NCBI GenBank assembly: GCA_037951105.1
Contig: JBAMJV010008492.1
Coordinates: 1 to 64,000 of the forward strand
Reading direction: 5' to 3'
DNA: 64,000 bases
Source of the DNA: Echinarachnius parma
Taxonomy: Eukaryota; Echinodermata; Echinoidea; Clypeasteroida; Echinarachniidae
Shown here one piece after another: positions 23,371 through 36,227 of the stretch. Position 1 is the first letter of the stretch. Each line of letters starts with the position of its first letter. Under the pieces are notes generated by a model that had not been told where the DNA came from, did no database searches, and saw nothing but the letters and a program-made list of their open reading frames with translations. The position numbers were made by a program, and so were the translations under genes.

Positions 23371-25218
23371 CAGCGCAAAAAGAAACAGGACACTTATTTA
23401 AGACAAAATAACTCATATTTTTTAGTGATAAAATATCTGTTATTGCATATCAAATTAAAGATAAAATTACCCTCTTCGATATTAGCATAGAATCCAGGAG
23501 AAATCATTCATGCATGACTTGTCATGGTCAATTAACCACCGCAAGGTCTTAAATGTCTTTAAATGTTGACAAGCATGATATAAACGCTATATTCATGACA
23601 TGGCATAATTATTTCATTACAACATTTAGTTTCATCTCAATAGAAAACGTGTAAATGAAGACAAACTGTGAACGTTGTAGGTTTTATTTTCATCCAAATG
23701 TAACAAAATGGGGAATTCCATGGCTAAGGTTTATTCGTCGAAACTACAGTTTGTGCCCTTATTTCAACATTAAAATTGGTATAAATTCTTCTCAAAAAAT
23801 TCGACCGTAATCCAAAAATCTTCAAAATCTGATTTCACCCTTGGTCAACCATTTGGGCAGTCTCTAACATGTTACTTATCTAGGTAACTATGGTGGAAAT
23901 TGCAAGGGACACATGAAACAGACAAGCTTTATGCCTCAAAACAAACCAATATGACTGTTGATGTTTTCATAACCTGGCCCAGTTTTATTGGAAAATGTGT
24001 ATTTTTGTTCAAGACAATAAGGTTGAATGGTGTCATAAAAGACCTGCCCCGCAAATCTTGTTTCAATCAAGACGCTTACTCATTGCAGTCGAATGGTGCG
24101 GTCATCCATTGTTTTTGCTTTTTTTGAAAACAGACCATGCTATTGTTAATTGATCATGGCAGTTCATGCATGAACGATTACACCTTTAATTCATATTCTG
24201 CCTGTAGAGGACTAAATTTCCTTTAATTTGATATATACACTCTGTCGTACATGAATATTAATTATTTCATTGCCTGCGTTCACACGGTAAAAGCCTAACT
24301 CGTGGTTATCTTGTGGTTTCCAAACCACAAGATAACCACAAGATACTTTAAGATTTTGCGCAATCTATTTTGTTTACCGTCTGAACACAATCAACTTCGA
24401 GACTCGTAGTTTAGGTTGACCTCATGAACGAGATATGCTTCCGGTGTGAAAACAAGTCAAGTGAGTGCGCGCGACCTCAAATGAGAAAGGCGCGCACACT
24501 ACTTCTGGTTTTAATTCTTAAGAATAGCCGTATTCAGACGATGAAAGCCAAGTTCTTAAGAATTGCAATTCTTAAGAATTGCAATTCTTAAGAACTTCAA
24601 AATGTGTGTTCAAACGATGCCAATTCTCGAGAGTTGCAATTCTTAAGAATTAAAACCGGAAGTAGCATGCGCGCCTTTCTCATTTGAGGTCACGCGCGCT
24701 CACTTGACTTGTTTTCACACCGGAAGCATATCTCGGTCATGAGGTCAACCCAAACCACGAGTCTCGAAGCTGATTGTGTTCAGACGGTACAAAAAGTAAC
24801 TGCGCGCAGTCGCGCGCTTATCGCGGGCTCATTCTGCGCAAAATCTTACAAGTATCTTGTGGTTATCTTGTGGTTTGCAAACCACAAGATAACCACAAGA
24901 TAACCACGAGATTGCGCATTTTTTGCAGTGTGCGCAATCTCGTGGTTTGGAAACCACAAGATAACCACGAGTTTTTGCGTGTTCAAACGAGCGCAAACCA
25001 CAAGATATTCTTAAGAATTGCAAACCACAAGATAACCACAAGATAACCACGAGATTTGCTTTTATCGTCTGAATGCGGCTAATTACAACTCTCGAGAATT
25101 GGCATCGTTTGAACACACATTTTGCAATTCTTAAGAGTTGCAATTCTTAAGAATTGCAACTCTTAAGAATTGGCTTTCATCGTGTGAACACGACTAACTT
25201 AAACAAGTGTCCTGTTCA
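23371..25218. mobile_element. Inverted-repeat element, interrupted by a foldback element
   Basis: AACAGGACACTT near 23384 is mirrored by AAGTGTCCTGTT at 25205-25216. Inner arms also pair: ATATCAAATTAAAG near 23448 with its complement near 24215, and the CATTCATGCATGACTTG region near 23507 with its complement near 24165. The left end reads TACTCAGCGCAAAAAGAAAC, which is mariner-like. The right outer end differs beyond 25218, so it is truncated or rearranged. The insert at about 24269-25196 splits the right arm. No transposase is present. Confidence 0.55.
24269..25196. mobile_element. Foldback element of nested inverted modules
   Basis: Outer ends GCGTTCACACGGTAAAAGCC and, inverted, GTGTTCACACGATGAAAGCC form diverged terminal repeats. 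Inside, arms of about 160 bp at about 24369-24535 and 24635-24800 are inverted copies, sharing TTGACTTGTTTTCACACCGG and CTCATTTGAGGTC. Two short motifs are repeated in both orientations: CTTAAGAATTGCAATTCTTAAG and AACCACAAGATAACCAC. Phrases of the form TTCANACGRT recur at module borders. It is non-coding. The target duplication is unclear. Confidence 0.6.
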
Positions 25219-26292
25219 GGGGGGTGTCACTGCTGCCAGAGTGCAGCGATTTTTGCTCACCGGAAGAGCCCACAACTGGTTGCATTATGGGCATAGGCGC
25301 CGGAAGTGGGGGGGCAGGGGGGGCGGCCGCCCCCCCAATCCAAAAAGTGGGGGGGCAAAACGCAATTTTGCCCCCCCAAAAAGCCCCCCCCCAAAAAATA
25401 AAATAAAAAAAGAGTGGGAAAGACAAAATCAAATGTATGAGCTAACGTTCAAAAACAAGTTTATACATCAATTTTCAATTTTCGCTGCGCGCTTCGCGCG
25501 CGAATAGACTACCTCAGTTTGTTTTAAACATCTGATAAGAGCATAGACATTTCACTCTTTTTTTTATAACTCGGATTCTAAATTTCCTTCACAAGTATGG
25601 CATGAAGTGCACCAATTTTTTTGTTGTTGAAAGAATGGACCTTCACTTTGTTATGTTTTATGAACACTGTAATTTAAATAGGACAAGTGAAATATACACT
25701 TTTTATTGTGCCTGATGGCACGGAATGGACTCTAATTTTTGTTCTCTTTTCTTTAGAACACTGAACTTTTAAGAATTATAAAATAAACACTATACGATGG
25801 CACGATCGTTTGATTTTTAATTATGCCTGATATTCTGGTATTTGCTTTTGAATTGATACAAATCTTTCTATTCATTTGTTATAATATATGCATTTATATT
25901 TAATGTAAATCTGATTCAACACTTCAATACCGTTGTTTCTTCTTACTTATTGTTCTGTTCTTTTATGAACTGTAATATTTGTTTTCACAAATTTTGAATT
26001 TATTTTCATACATTTTGTAATTACTTTGTGGGTATATCATTCATTTTGTTTTTTAATTTTGTTTAATTTGCTTCCATGCTCAAGTTAACTTCGTTCTTTT
26101 TTGGTTTATATTGTACAAATAATATCCTGCTAATTACCTATAAAATGTATTCTGCAAAGTTGAACGCTACAACCTTTTTTGGACAGCTTATTTTAAATTG
26201 AAAACACACACTCATTATCTAGTCTATATGTACACATGTCAAAGTGTTACCAACAACATGTCAAAGTACCTTATTAATCCTAGAATAATACT

Positions 26293-29270
26293 ATGAATAA
26301 GGTTTTAGAAAGTGATGATAATAGATTAAACCCATCTATTGAATGCCATTATTACCTACCAGAAGAACTCAAATCCAGGATAAATGAACGTGACAACCGT
26401 GACGATTTTAGTCTATTACACTTGAATACACGAAGTCTTAACCGTAACTTTGAATCCCTTCAATCATTACTCTCATCACTACAACACCCATTCTCTGTTA
26501 TTGGCTTAAGTGAAACATGGTTGAATGTACAGTCACCAGCACTCTTTGACCTAGAAGATTATACATTGTTACGTTCTGATCGCCCAAACGGCCGAGGTGG
26601 TGGAGTGGCCATGTATATAAAAAAAGGGTCTTTCTTATAATTTGTTAAATGGTGTACCATTAATTCCTGAATGTGAAACGCTCTTTATTGAAATTATAAA
26701 TCCACATGGTAAAAACGTTGTAATAGGTATTGTTTATCGCCCACCCAGTTCTTTTATTGATACATTTATAACTAATCTGGACATGTGTATTGAATCTGTA
26801 TGCAAAGGTGGGAAACCTTTATATTTAATGGGCGACTTTAACATAAACTTGTTATTAGCAGAAAAGGAATTGAAGAATAATTCATTTTTGACGTGTCTGA
26901 ATACACACTCTTTATTCCCTCTAATAGATAAACCTACAAGGATTACTCAGCAATCAGCAACACTAATTGACAATATATTTACAAACATATTACCTGCTGC
27001 ATTTCATAGTGGTATTATATATAGTGATGTATCAGATCACCTTCCAATTTTTGTATTTTGTAAAAAAATAAAGATGTCCTCTGTTAGTAACGAGAGTAGA
27101 TATACTCGACAGTGTAATGATAGTAATGTAAAATCTCTTATTCGTGACTTAGCACACGAAAATTGGTTTTTAGTTTATAAAGAAACAAATGAGGTAAATA
27201 AAGCATATGCATTGTTTTATATACGGTTGAAAAAATATTTTGAAAAAAATATACCTTTAAAGAAAGTGAAGAATAAAAAATTAAATATACGTAAACCGTG
27301 GATAACAAAAGGTATAATGAAATCTATTAATAAAACAAATAATTTATTTAAACTTTATATACGCAATCCTGATGATTCCTCACATCACGATAATTTTAAA
27401 AAATATCGTAATAAATTGAACGCTGTAATTAAAGCTTCTCGTAAAATGTATTATGCTGACCAGCTAAATAAGGTGAAAGGTAACGTGTCTTTAACATGGG
27501 CCGTAATTAATAATGTATTAGGTAAAGGGAAAAAAGCTGAAATTCCAAAGGAAATGTTTCATGGTAATCAATCATCATGTACTGATAATGGCATTGCCAA
27601 TTTATTTAATGAATATTTTGTGTCAATTGGGACAGACATACAAGCGTCTATAAATTCTCCTAATAAAGTATTTGTTGATTTTCTTTCTGAACGTTCAGAG
27701 AAATCCCTCTTTTTTAAGCCAGTGCAAGCAACTGATATAATTGATATTACAAAAAACCTTAAATCAAGCAAATCTTGTGGTCATGATGAAATCAGTTCTT
27801 GGTTGTTGAAGAAGATTATTTATTATATAGCTGACCCTCTATGTTACATTTTTAATTTATCTATTTCAACTGGTATTTTTTTAGATTCATTCAAGTTAGC
27901 GAAGGTTGTACCAATCTATAAAAAAGGGAGACTCAAAACAATGTATTAACTATAGACCAATATCCATATTACTAAGTATTTCTAAAATACTGAAACGAAT
28001 AGTACATAATCAATTATATGAATTTTTAATGCAACAAAATATACTTTGCTCAAACCAGTATGGTTTTCGTAAGAACCACTCAACCGAATTAGCTGTAGTA
28101 GACTTATATGATAACATCTCTATGTTACTAGCCAAAAAGCATTATGTAATTGGATTATTCTTTGACTTATCGAAGGCTTTCGATACCCTTAATCACCAGA
28201 TTTTACTATACAAACTAGAATACTACGGTATACGAGGAGTTCCTTTATTATGGTTGAATGATTATCTTTTGAATAGAAAATAATTTGTTGAATTTGGTAC
28301 GGAACAATCATCCATCCTAGAATTGAATTGTGGCGTCCCGCAAGGGTCAATCTTAGGACCATTGTTGTTTCTCATTTATATAAACGATATTATTAATGCG
28401 TCATCATTATTTTCTTATGTACTATTTGCAGACGACACTAATGTTTTATGCTCACACCCTCAATTTAATGAATTAATTCGTTCCGTAAATATTGAATTGC
28501 CTAAACTTGTTGAATGGTTCGCTTGCAACAAATTATCCCTCAATTTATCTAAAACAAATTATATTATATTTAAGGGTCCCCGAACTCAAATTGATGATAC
28601 CATATGTGATATTGTTATTGATAATTATCATTTAGAACGCAAATATTATAGTAAATTCTTAGGGGTCATTATTGATGATAATTTGAATTGGAATCAACAT
28701 TGTTCATACATAATTTCGACCATATCAAAATCAATCGGAGTGTTATATAAATTAAAAGGCTTATTACCGACTTACGTTATGATTATTTTATATAATTCTC
28801 TCATATTGCCATATTTGCTTTATTGCAATATCGCATGGGGCCAAACCACCAAGAAAAACACAGATTCTCTACTTATATTACAGAAAAAAGCTCTCAGACT
28901 ATGTACTAACTCAGATTATCTAGCTCATACGGACCCCTTGTTTAATGAACACAGATTGTTAAAATTATGTGATATTAATTATTATCAAATCGCTATATTT
29001 ATGTATAAATGTACTCATAAGAACCTTCCTGATCGATTTTGTGATATGTTTATACGTAATAATCAGATTCATAACTATAGCACAAGAAATCGTGACGACT
29101 TTCATGTTACCAATCCCAAAACTATTGTAGCATGTAAATCAATTAGACACTGTGGACCAGACATTTGGAACTCCCTATCAGTTGATGTGAAACAATGTTC
29201 ATCGTTATTTTCCTTTAAATCTACTCTAAAAAAGAAACTGTACAAGTCGTATGCATGTGTAACAGAATAA
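26293..29270 (+). pseudogene. LINE endonuclease-reverse transcriptase in unit B, dead
   Basis: Same LINE as in unit A, with the same motifs in order: endonuclease LSETWL, GDFNI, SDHLPIF; reverse transcriptase SKAFDTLNH, GVPQGS, FADDTN. There are three lesions: a private extra A at about 26618-26627 (frame shift after MYIKKG), the +1 A at about 27918-27926 shared with A, and TAA at 28281-28283 after NRK shared with A and C. Otherwise the predicted residues are almost identical to A and C. The upstream segment to about 25512 is presumably the LINE 5' UTR and lacks a second ORF. Confidence 0.9.
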
Positions 29271-29738
29271 TTTGTTTTGTGTGTTAAACGAGGTATTTAT
29301 AAATACGTAGTAATGAATGTGGAATACTGTATAATCATATAATGTGAATGTTTGTAGTTAAGGATATTATTGTTTATAGTGATAACTCACAGACCGGGGT
29401 GGGGTTGGGGTGGGGGGGGGGGGGGGGGGGAGGACGGGTTGCACCGGCTTCTCCTTCCTGTTTATTTTTTGTTAATTTTAGTGATATAATATGGAGTCTT
29501 AATTGTATTATTTGGATTAAAACTATATTTGCCTTTTGACAACGGGTTGTCCTTCCTTCAAGCTTTTGCTTTGCGGACAATTCCCATATTTCCAGTTTTA
29601 TTGATCATTCTACAATATTATATTTTTGATTTTACTCCGTCATATCTATGTTACAATGCAATATTAATTTTGTACTCGAATTCTTTGTAATTTTGATGTT
29701 TTTATATTATTGGAAATAAAATGAAATGAAATGAAAAA

Positions 29739-30046
29739 GAGGTTTTTAGATAGTTGTTGATTATCTCTCTATCTAGCCTAATCACTATTTCAACAAAACA
29801 TCACATGCACAATATTTTATTTTAAATGGTTTAAACAAATGCATTTTTTGAAAGTGCCCTCTTTAGTTTAAACAGCTCTTTTTGAAGGATTACAGGCTTT
29901 TTACTTAGTCGTTTGTAATGTGTTTATTCCTTTTGAGCATGGTGGAGTTATAACTATTAGTTTGTAATATAATGGTGCAGGTTTTGGTTACTAAAATTCA
30001 GTTTGACTAAAAACTGTACTCTCTCTACCAGAACTCAACTTTCCCT
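29739..30046. mobile_element. Half of a TTAA-type MITE, beside the LINE 3' end (unit B)
   Basis: Homologous to the right half of 48914-49473, ending CTCAACTTTCCCT followed by TTAA at 30047-30050. It joins the LINE (AAATG)n tail directly. The same junction is present in units A and C. Confidence 0.7.
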
Positions 30047-30757
30047 TTAATTCTCACGTTCAAAAACTAATTTATACATTCATTTTAAGTTTTCGCTGCG
30101 CGCTTTCGACAAGAATCTTGTCTACATGGCGATAGAAAGGTTTTAAAGTAAAGTAGGTCATTTATGTCGGGCGTTTTTTATTCATTTTTAGGATAAATCG
30201 ATCTCTTTAGTTATCCTTCCTTCAGGAGTGTTAATTAAGTCAAGGCAATTATCCCTCAGAATTTGTCTCCTTCTTAGAGTAGTGCAACAAAAGACCATAA
30301 CAAATCAACCATGTCGAATTTGTTTACGCGCTCCTATTATGAATATTTGTATATTCTTATATACTTAGAGGGGCTGCCATCTCAATGCGTACTTTAATTT
30401 CTTGAAATGGTTTACTGAACATCCTTTCAAAATGAGAGAACGTTATTACATAATGATGGGGCCCTGGTATGCATGGGAAAAAGCCAAATCAAAGCTTATA
30501 CGAATTAACAGGATTGGGACTTTTTATACCGACCCTTCTTTATAACTTTCTAGTTATTAGCTGGGCTGCTACATTATTATTGAACAGTTTTGGCGCCAGA
30601 CGGGCGCCAGACGCACAAAAGCTCGTTGGGTGTGCATGTGTGTTAGTGTGTTTGTGAAGGTTCAGACATTACACGGTTGACCGCATCTCGCCACACCCAT
30701 GCCACACATACACATACACACATACACACACGCACACGCACACGCACACGCACACGC

Positions 30758-30797
<40 letters not shown>

Positions 30798-31028
30798 GCA
30801 CACATTTGAAATTGGTGTTTAAGAGGCCTGTAAAGTGTCAGATATGTCCGAATGATGTGTGAAAGTTTCATTGAAAAAGAACACTGCTTTCCTGGTTAAA
30901 AAGGCGAAAATATGCGTCAGCTTTTACAACGGACGTTTATGAGGTTTATGACCGTTTGTTAACGCTTTTGAGCTGAATGATAGATATCGTGATACTAAAG
31001 GGGCATTTGAAAAAATCTAACCCTATTT

Positions 31029-31821
31029 CATAGGCGCCGGAAGTGGGGGGGGGGGGGGGGGCAGGGCCCCCCCCCCCCGAAAAAAAAAGAAGAAGAAGTG
31101 TGGGAAAGAAAAGATAGCATGTATGAGCTTGTGTAACTTGCGTATGGTCTGGGGTGAGTACTTTTTCTGTGGGCCACGTATTTCCCGTCTAGGCTGGCAT
31201 TTCTCTGGCTGCTTGTGTGACGTGCACCAAATTGCAGAAAATCCAGAAAAATTTCCAGAAAATCTTCCCCGTGGGAGGGGGATACCCCCTCCCAAACCCT
31301 TCACCTCTGGCTCTGCCCCAGCCCTCGGTCGCTTAGCTCCCTCGGGACTCATTCTTGGCTGTAGGCTATGTTATTGGATCATACATAATGTAGCATATGG
31401 TTTATGTTTGAACTGTGTATGACACTAAATACAACATTTGTGTGTGTTGGGGTGGATATTCATTAGTGTGTCATTTATTTTCTTCGTGAAAAATATATTT
31501 CAAATTTCTGGTCGATCAAATCATAACACGCTTTCCTAGGTACAGTTAATCTTAATCCCGAATTTCCTATCTAGGTATGCACCAGATTGCACAATTTCAA
31601 GTCCAAAAATGCAAAAGCTCTCTACCGTGGGAGGGGGGCACCCCTCCCACACCCTCCCCCCGCGCAGTCACTTCGCTCCCTTGCAATGTCTCACCCTCAC
31701 CTCTGGCTCAAAGTTGGCAACCCTGTGAGTGTGATTGCATGGGCATGAGCCCCTAGGAAAAAAATCGTGAGCCGCCTTAGGTCTTTGCCCCCCCAATCCA
31801 AAACTGCTTCCGGCGCGCCTG
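31029..31821 (+). mobile_element. Inner hAT-type copy forming the right end of unit B
   Basis: It begins CATAGGCGCCGGAAG, like the outer left end of the unit, and ends with the unit's CTTCCGGCGCGCCTG terminus. The 8 bases before it (CCCTATTT) are not repeated after it. This is expected if its right flank was lost when the whole composite moved using this right end. Confidence 0.7.
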
Positions 31822-31829
31822 ATTATGGG

Positions 31830-32221
31830 CTACTTGGGAACTACAGTTAACCAATCACAGAGTAGTTCAAACGCGTCGTCACGGGATCGAGGTCAATAAA
31901 ACAAGTTCATATGCATACGTCACAATGGCTCCCGTTGTTCTCATAAGCGTGATGAAATCTAGGACAGTGCGCAGGAAAATAGGCGCGATAGTCTACGCAC
32001 TGCATAGGCATGATGATTGGTCCAGTATTTCTAGGTCACTACGCGATGACGTAGAGAAGTGGGCTACGGGAGCTTCAAAAATCGGTTCACTCCGCCATGT
32101 TGCCCATGTACAAAGTCTATGGGACACGTGACTTGCGCGCGTTAAGTGAGCCTTCTAGTTATAAACGGGTTGGTTTGTTTATTCATACTTCTATGGTCCT
32201 GTTTCTTTTCGTGCGCAGTAT
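31830..32221. other. Spacer between units B and C, no gene
   Basis: Unique DNA of moderate GC. A short frame at 31925-32131 has no recognised domain and I do not call it. Only about 740 bp separates units B and C. Confidence 0.45.
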
Positions 32222-32465
32222 GAGCTCGCTTCCAAAAGGCGCTAAATCCACTTTCCATAAAAATTGAGTTAACGATATATATATACATGTATTATCTACG
32301 TAGCTATCTAGGAATCCACATTTGACGACAAATAACTCACTCAAAATCAAAATATAAAAAGTTCAATTTTCATATTCCCATAGGCACGTGTACAAATTGG
32401 GACAAAGAAACCTGTTTTCCTCGGAAGTTGAAAAAGTGGATTTAGCGCCTTTTGGTTGAAAGCTC
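32222..32465. mobile_element. Small inverted-repeat element (MITE-like)
   Basis: AAAAGGCGCTAAATCCACTTT-type arms near 32233 and 32434 are inverted copies of at least 20 bp, extended outward by imperfect AGCTCGCTTCC and AGCTTTCAACC. About 180 bp separate them. It is non-coding. No confident target duplication was found. Confidence 0.6.
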
Positions 32466-33251
32466 TTGCACGCGCGCGACCGCGGACTTGCAACACGTCT
32501 GAAATGTGTACGATTGTTTTATGATTTCTGCATTTGTTTGTGTTTTAGTAAACAAAATCAAAAAACATTTCCTTTACTCATAGGCGCCGGAAGTGGGGGG
32601 GCAGGGGGGGCGGCCGCCCCCCCAATCCAAAAAGTGGGGGGGCAAAACGCAATTTTGCCCCCCCAAAAAGCCCCCCCAAAAAAAATAAAATAAAAAAAGA
32701 GTGGGAAAGACAAAATCAAATGTATGAGCTAACGTTCAAAAACAAGTTTATACATCCATTTTCAATTTTCGCTGCGCGCTTCGCGCGCGAATAGACTATT
32801 TGCTTTTGAATTGATACAAATCTTTCTATTCATTTGTTATAATATATGCATTTATATTTAATGTAAATCTGATTCAACACTTCAATACCGTTGTTTCTTC
32901 TTACTTATTGTTCTGTTCTTTTATGAACTGTAATATTTGTTTTCACAAATTTTGAATTTATTTTCATACATTTTGTAATTACTTTGTGGGTATATCATTC
33001 ATTTTGTTTTTTAATTTTGTTTAATTTGCTTCCATGCTCAAGTTAACTTCGTTCTTTTTTGGTTTATATTGTACAAATAATATCCTGCTAATTACCTATA
33101 AAATGTATTCTGCAAAGTTGAACGCTACAACCTTTTTTTGGACAGCTTATTTTAAATTGAAAACACACACTCATTATCTAGTCTATATGTACACATGTCA
33201 AAGTGTTACCAACAACATGTCAAAGTACCTTATTAATCCTAGAATAATACT

Positions 33252-36227
33252 ATGAATAAGGTTTTAGAAAGTGATGATAATAGATTAAACCCATCTATTG
33301 AATGCCATTATTACCTACCAGAAGAACTCAAATCCAGGATAAATGAACGTGACAACCGTGACGATTTTAGTCTATTACACTTGAATACACGAAGTCTTAA
33401 CCGTAACTTTGAATCCCTTCAATCATTACTCTCATCACTACAACACCCATTCTCTGTTATTGGCTTAAGTGAAACATGGTTGAATGTACAGTCACCAGCA
33501 CTCTTTGACCTAGAAGATTATACATTGTTACGTTCTGATCGCCCAAACGGCCGAGGTGGTGGAGTGGCCATGTATATAAAAAAGGGTATTTCTTATAATT
33601 TGTTAAATGGTGTACCATTAATTCCTGAATGTGAAACGCTCTTTATTGAAATTATAAATCCACATGGTAAAAACGTTGTAATAGGTATTGTTTATCGCCC
33701 ACCCAGTTCTTTTATTGATACATTTATAACTAATCTGGACATGTGTATTGAATCTGTATGCAAAGGTGGGAAACCTTTATATTTAATGGGCGACTTTAAC
33801 ATAAACTTGTTATTAGCAGAAAAGGAATTGAAGAATAATTCATTTTTGACGTGTCTGAATACACACTCTTTATTCCCTCTAATAGATAAACCTACAAGGA
33901 TTACTCAGCAATCAGCAACACTAATTGACAATATATTTGCAAACATATTACCTGCTGCATTTCATAGTGGTATTATATATAGTGATGTATCAGATCACCT
34001 TCCAATTTTTGTATTTTGTAAAAAAATAAAGATGTCCTCTGTTAGTAACGAGAGTAGATATACTCGACAGTGTAATGATAGTAATGTAAAATCTCTTATT
34101 CGTGACTTAGCACACGAAAATTGGTTTTTAGTTTATAAAGAAACAAATGACGTAAATAAAGCATATGCATTGTTTTATATACGGTTGAAAAAATATTTTG
34201 AAAAAAATATACCTTTAAAGAAAGTGAAGAATAAAAAATTAAATATACGTAAACCGTGGATAACAAAAGGTATAATGAAATCTATTAATAAAAAAAATAA
34301 TTTATTTAAACTTTATATACGCAATCCTGATGATTCCTCACATCACGATAATTTTAAAAAATATCGTAATAAATTGAACGCTGTAATTAAAGCTTCTCGT
34401 AAAATGTATTATGCTGACCAGCTAAATAAGGTGAAAGGTAACGTGTCTTTAACATGGGCCGTAATTAATAATGTATTAGGTAAAGGGAAAAAAGCTGAAA
34501 TTCCAAAGGAAATGTTTCATGGTAATCAATCATCATGTACTGATAATGGCATTGCCAATTTATTTAATGAATATTTTGTGTCAATTGGGACAGACATACA
34601 AGCGTCTATAAATTCTCCTAATAAAGTATTTGTTGATTTTCTTTCTGAACGTTCAGAGAAATCCCTCTTTTTTAAGCCAGTGCAAGCAACTGATATAATT
34701 GATATTACAAAAAACCTTAAATCAAGCAAATCTTGTGGTCATGATGAAATCAGTTCTTGGTTGTTGAAGAAGATTATTTATTATATAGCTGACCCTCTAT
34801 GTTACATTTTTAATTTATCTATTTCAACTGGTATTTTTTTAGATTCATTCAAGTTAGCGAAGGTTGTACCAATCTATAAAAAGGGAGACTCAAAACAATG
34901 TATTAACTATAGACCAATATCCATATTACTAAGTATTTCTAAAATACTGGAACGAATAGTACATAAACAATTATATGAATTTTTAATGCAACAAAATATA
35001 CTTTGCTCAAACCAGTATGGTTTTCGTAAGAACCACTCAACCGAATTAGCTGTAGTAGACTTATATGATAACATCTCTATGTTACTAGCCAAAAAGCATT
35101 ATGTAATTGGATTATTCTTTGACTTATCGAAGGCTTTCGATACCCTTAATCACCAGATTTTACTATACAAACTAGAATACTACGGTATACGAGGAGTTCC
35201 TTTATTATGGTTGAATGATTATCTTTTGAATAGAAAATAATTTGTTGAATTTGGTACCGAACAATCATCCATCCTAGAATTGAATTGTGGCGTCCCGCAA
35301 GGGTCAATCTTAGGACCATTGTTGTTTCTCATTTATATAAACGATATTATTAATGCGTCATCATTATTTTCTTATGTACTATTTGCAGACGACACTAATG
35401 TTTTATGCTCACACCCTCAATTTAATGAATTAATTCGTTCCGTAAATATTGAATTGCCTAAACTTGTTGAATGGTTCGCTTGCAACAAATTATCCCTCAA
35501 TTTATCTAAAACAAATTATATTATATTTAAGGGTCCCCGAACTCAAATTGATGATACCATATGTGATATTGTTATTGATAATTATCATTTAGAACGCAAA
35601 TATTATAGTAAATTCTTAGGGGTCATTATTGATGATAATTTGAATTGGAATCAACATTGTTCATACATAATTTCGACCATATCAAAATCAATCGGAGTGT
35701 TATATAAATTAAAAGGCTTATTACCGACTTACGTTATGATTATTTTATATAATTCTCTCATATTGCCATATTTGCTTTATTGCAATATCGCATGGGGCCA
35801 AACCACCAAGAAAAACACAGATTCTCTACTTATATTACAGAAAAAAGCTCTCAGACTATGTACTAACTCAGATTATCTAGCTCATACGGACCCCTTGTTT
35901 AATGAACACAGATTGTAAAAATTATGTGATATTAATTATTATCAAATCGCTATATTTATGTATAAATGTACTCATAAGAACCTTCCTGATCGATTTTGTG
36001 ATATGTTTATACGTAATAATCAGATTCATAACTATAGCACAAGAAATCGTGACGACTTTCATGTTACCAATCCCAAAACTATTGTAGCATGTAAATCAAT
36101 TAGACACTGTGGACCAGACATTTGGAACTCCCTATCAGTTGATGTGAAACAATGTTCATCGTTATTTTCCTTTAAATCTACTCTAAAAAAGAAACTGTAC
36201 AAGTCGTATGCATGTGTAACAGAATAA
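33252..36227 (+). pseudogene. LINE endonuclease-reverse transcriptase in unit C, two stops
   Basis: The best-preserved copy of the cargo LINE, open in one frame for 992 codons except two stops. TAA at 35238-35240 after NRK is shared with A and B. TAA at 35916-35918 is private: TTA became TAA in the HRLLKLC context. The endonuclease spans roughly residues 35-240 (LLHLNTRSL, LSETWL, MGDFNI, SDHLPIF). The reverse transcriptase spans roughly residues 510-850, with motif A FDLSKAFDTLNH, motif B GVPQGSILGPLLF and catalytic FADD. It lacks the IYKKG frameshift of A and B. The C-terminal part matches other CR1/Jockey-type LINEs in layout. Confidence 0.92.

Larger units (their letters stand above)
25292..31821 (+). 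mobile_element. Composite hAT-like unit carrying a LINE, copy B
   Basis: A 6530-bp unit, inverted relative to copy A. It starts CATAGGCGCCGGAAG and ends CTTCCGGCGCGCCTG. ATTATGGG flanks it perfectly at 25284-25291 and 31822-31829, a different 8-mer from copies A and C, so this is an independent insertion. The order is first hAT-type end (25292 to about 25510), LINE 5' region, LINE frame 26293-29270, (AAATG)n tail at about 29716-29738, half MITE 29739-30046, unique segment with a CA microsatellite, and inner hAT-type copy 31029-31821. It shares the +1 LINE frameshift with A. Confidence 0.87.

Noticed and set aside
24709-25143. Frames with repeated VVILWLSCG-like peptides
   Set aside because: They translate the AACCACAAGATAACC repeats of the foldback element and have no protein signature.
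31925-32131. 68-codon frame between units B and C
   Set aside because: Short, with no recognisable domain and no supporting context.
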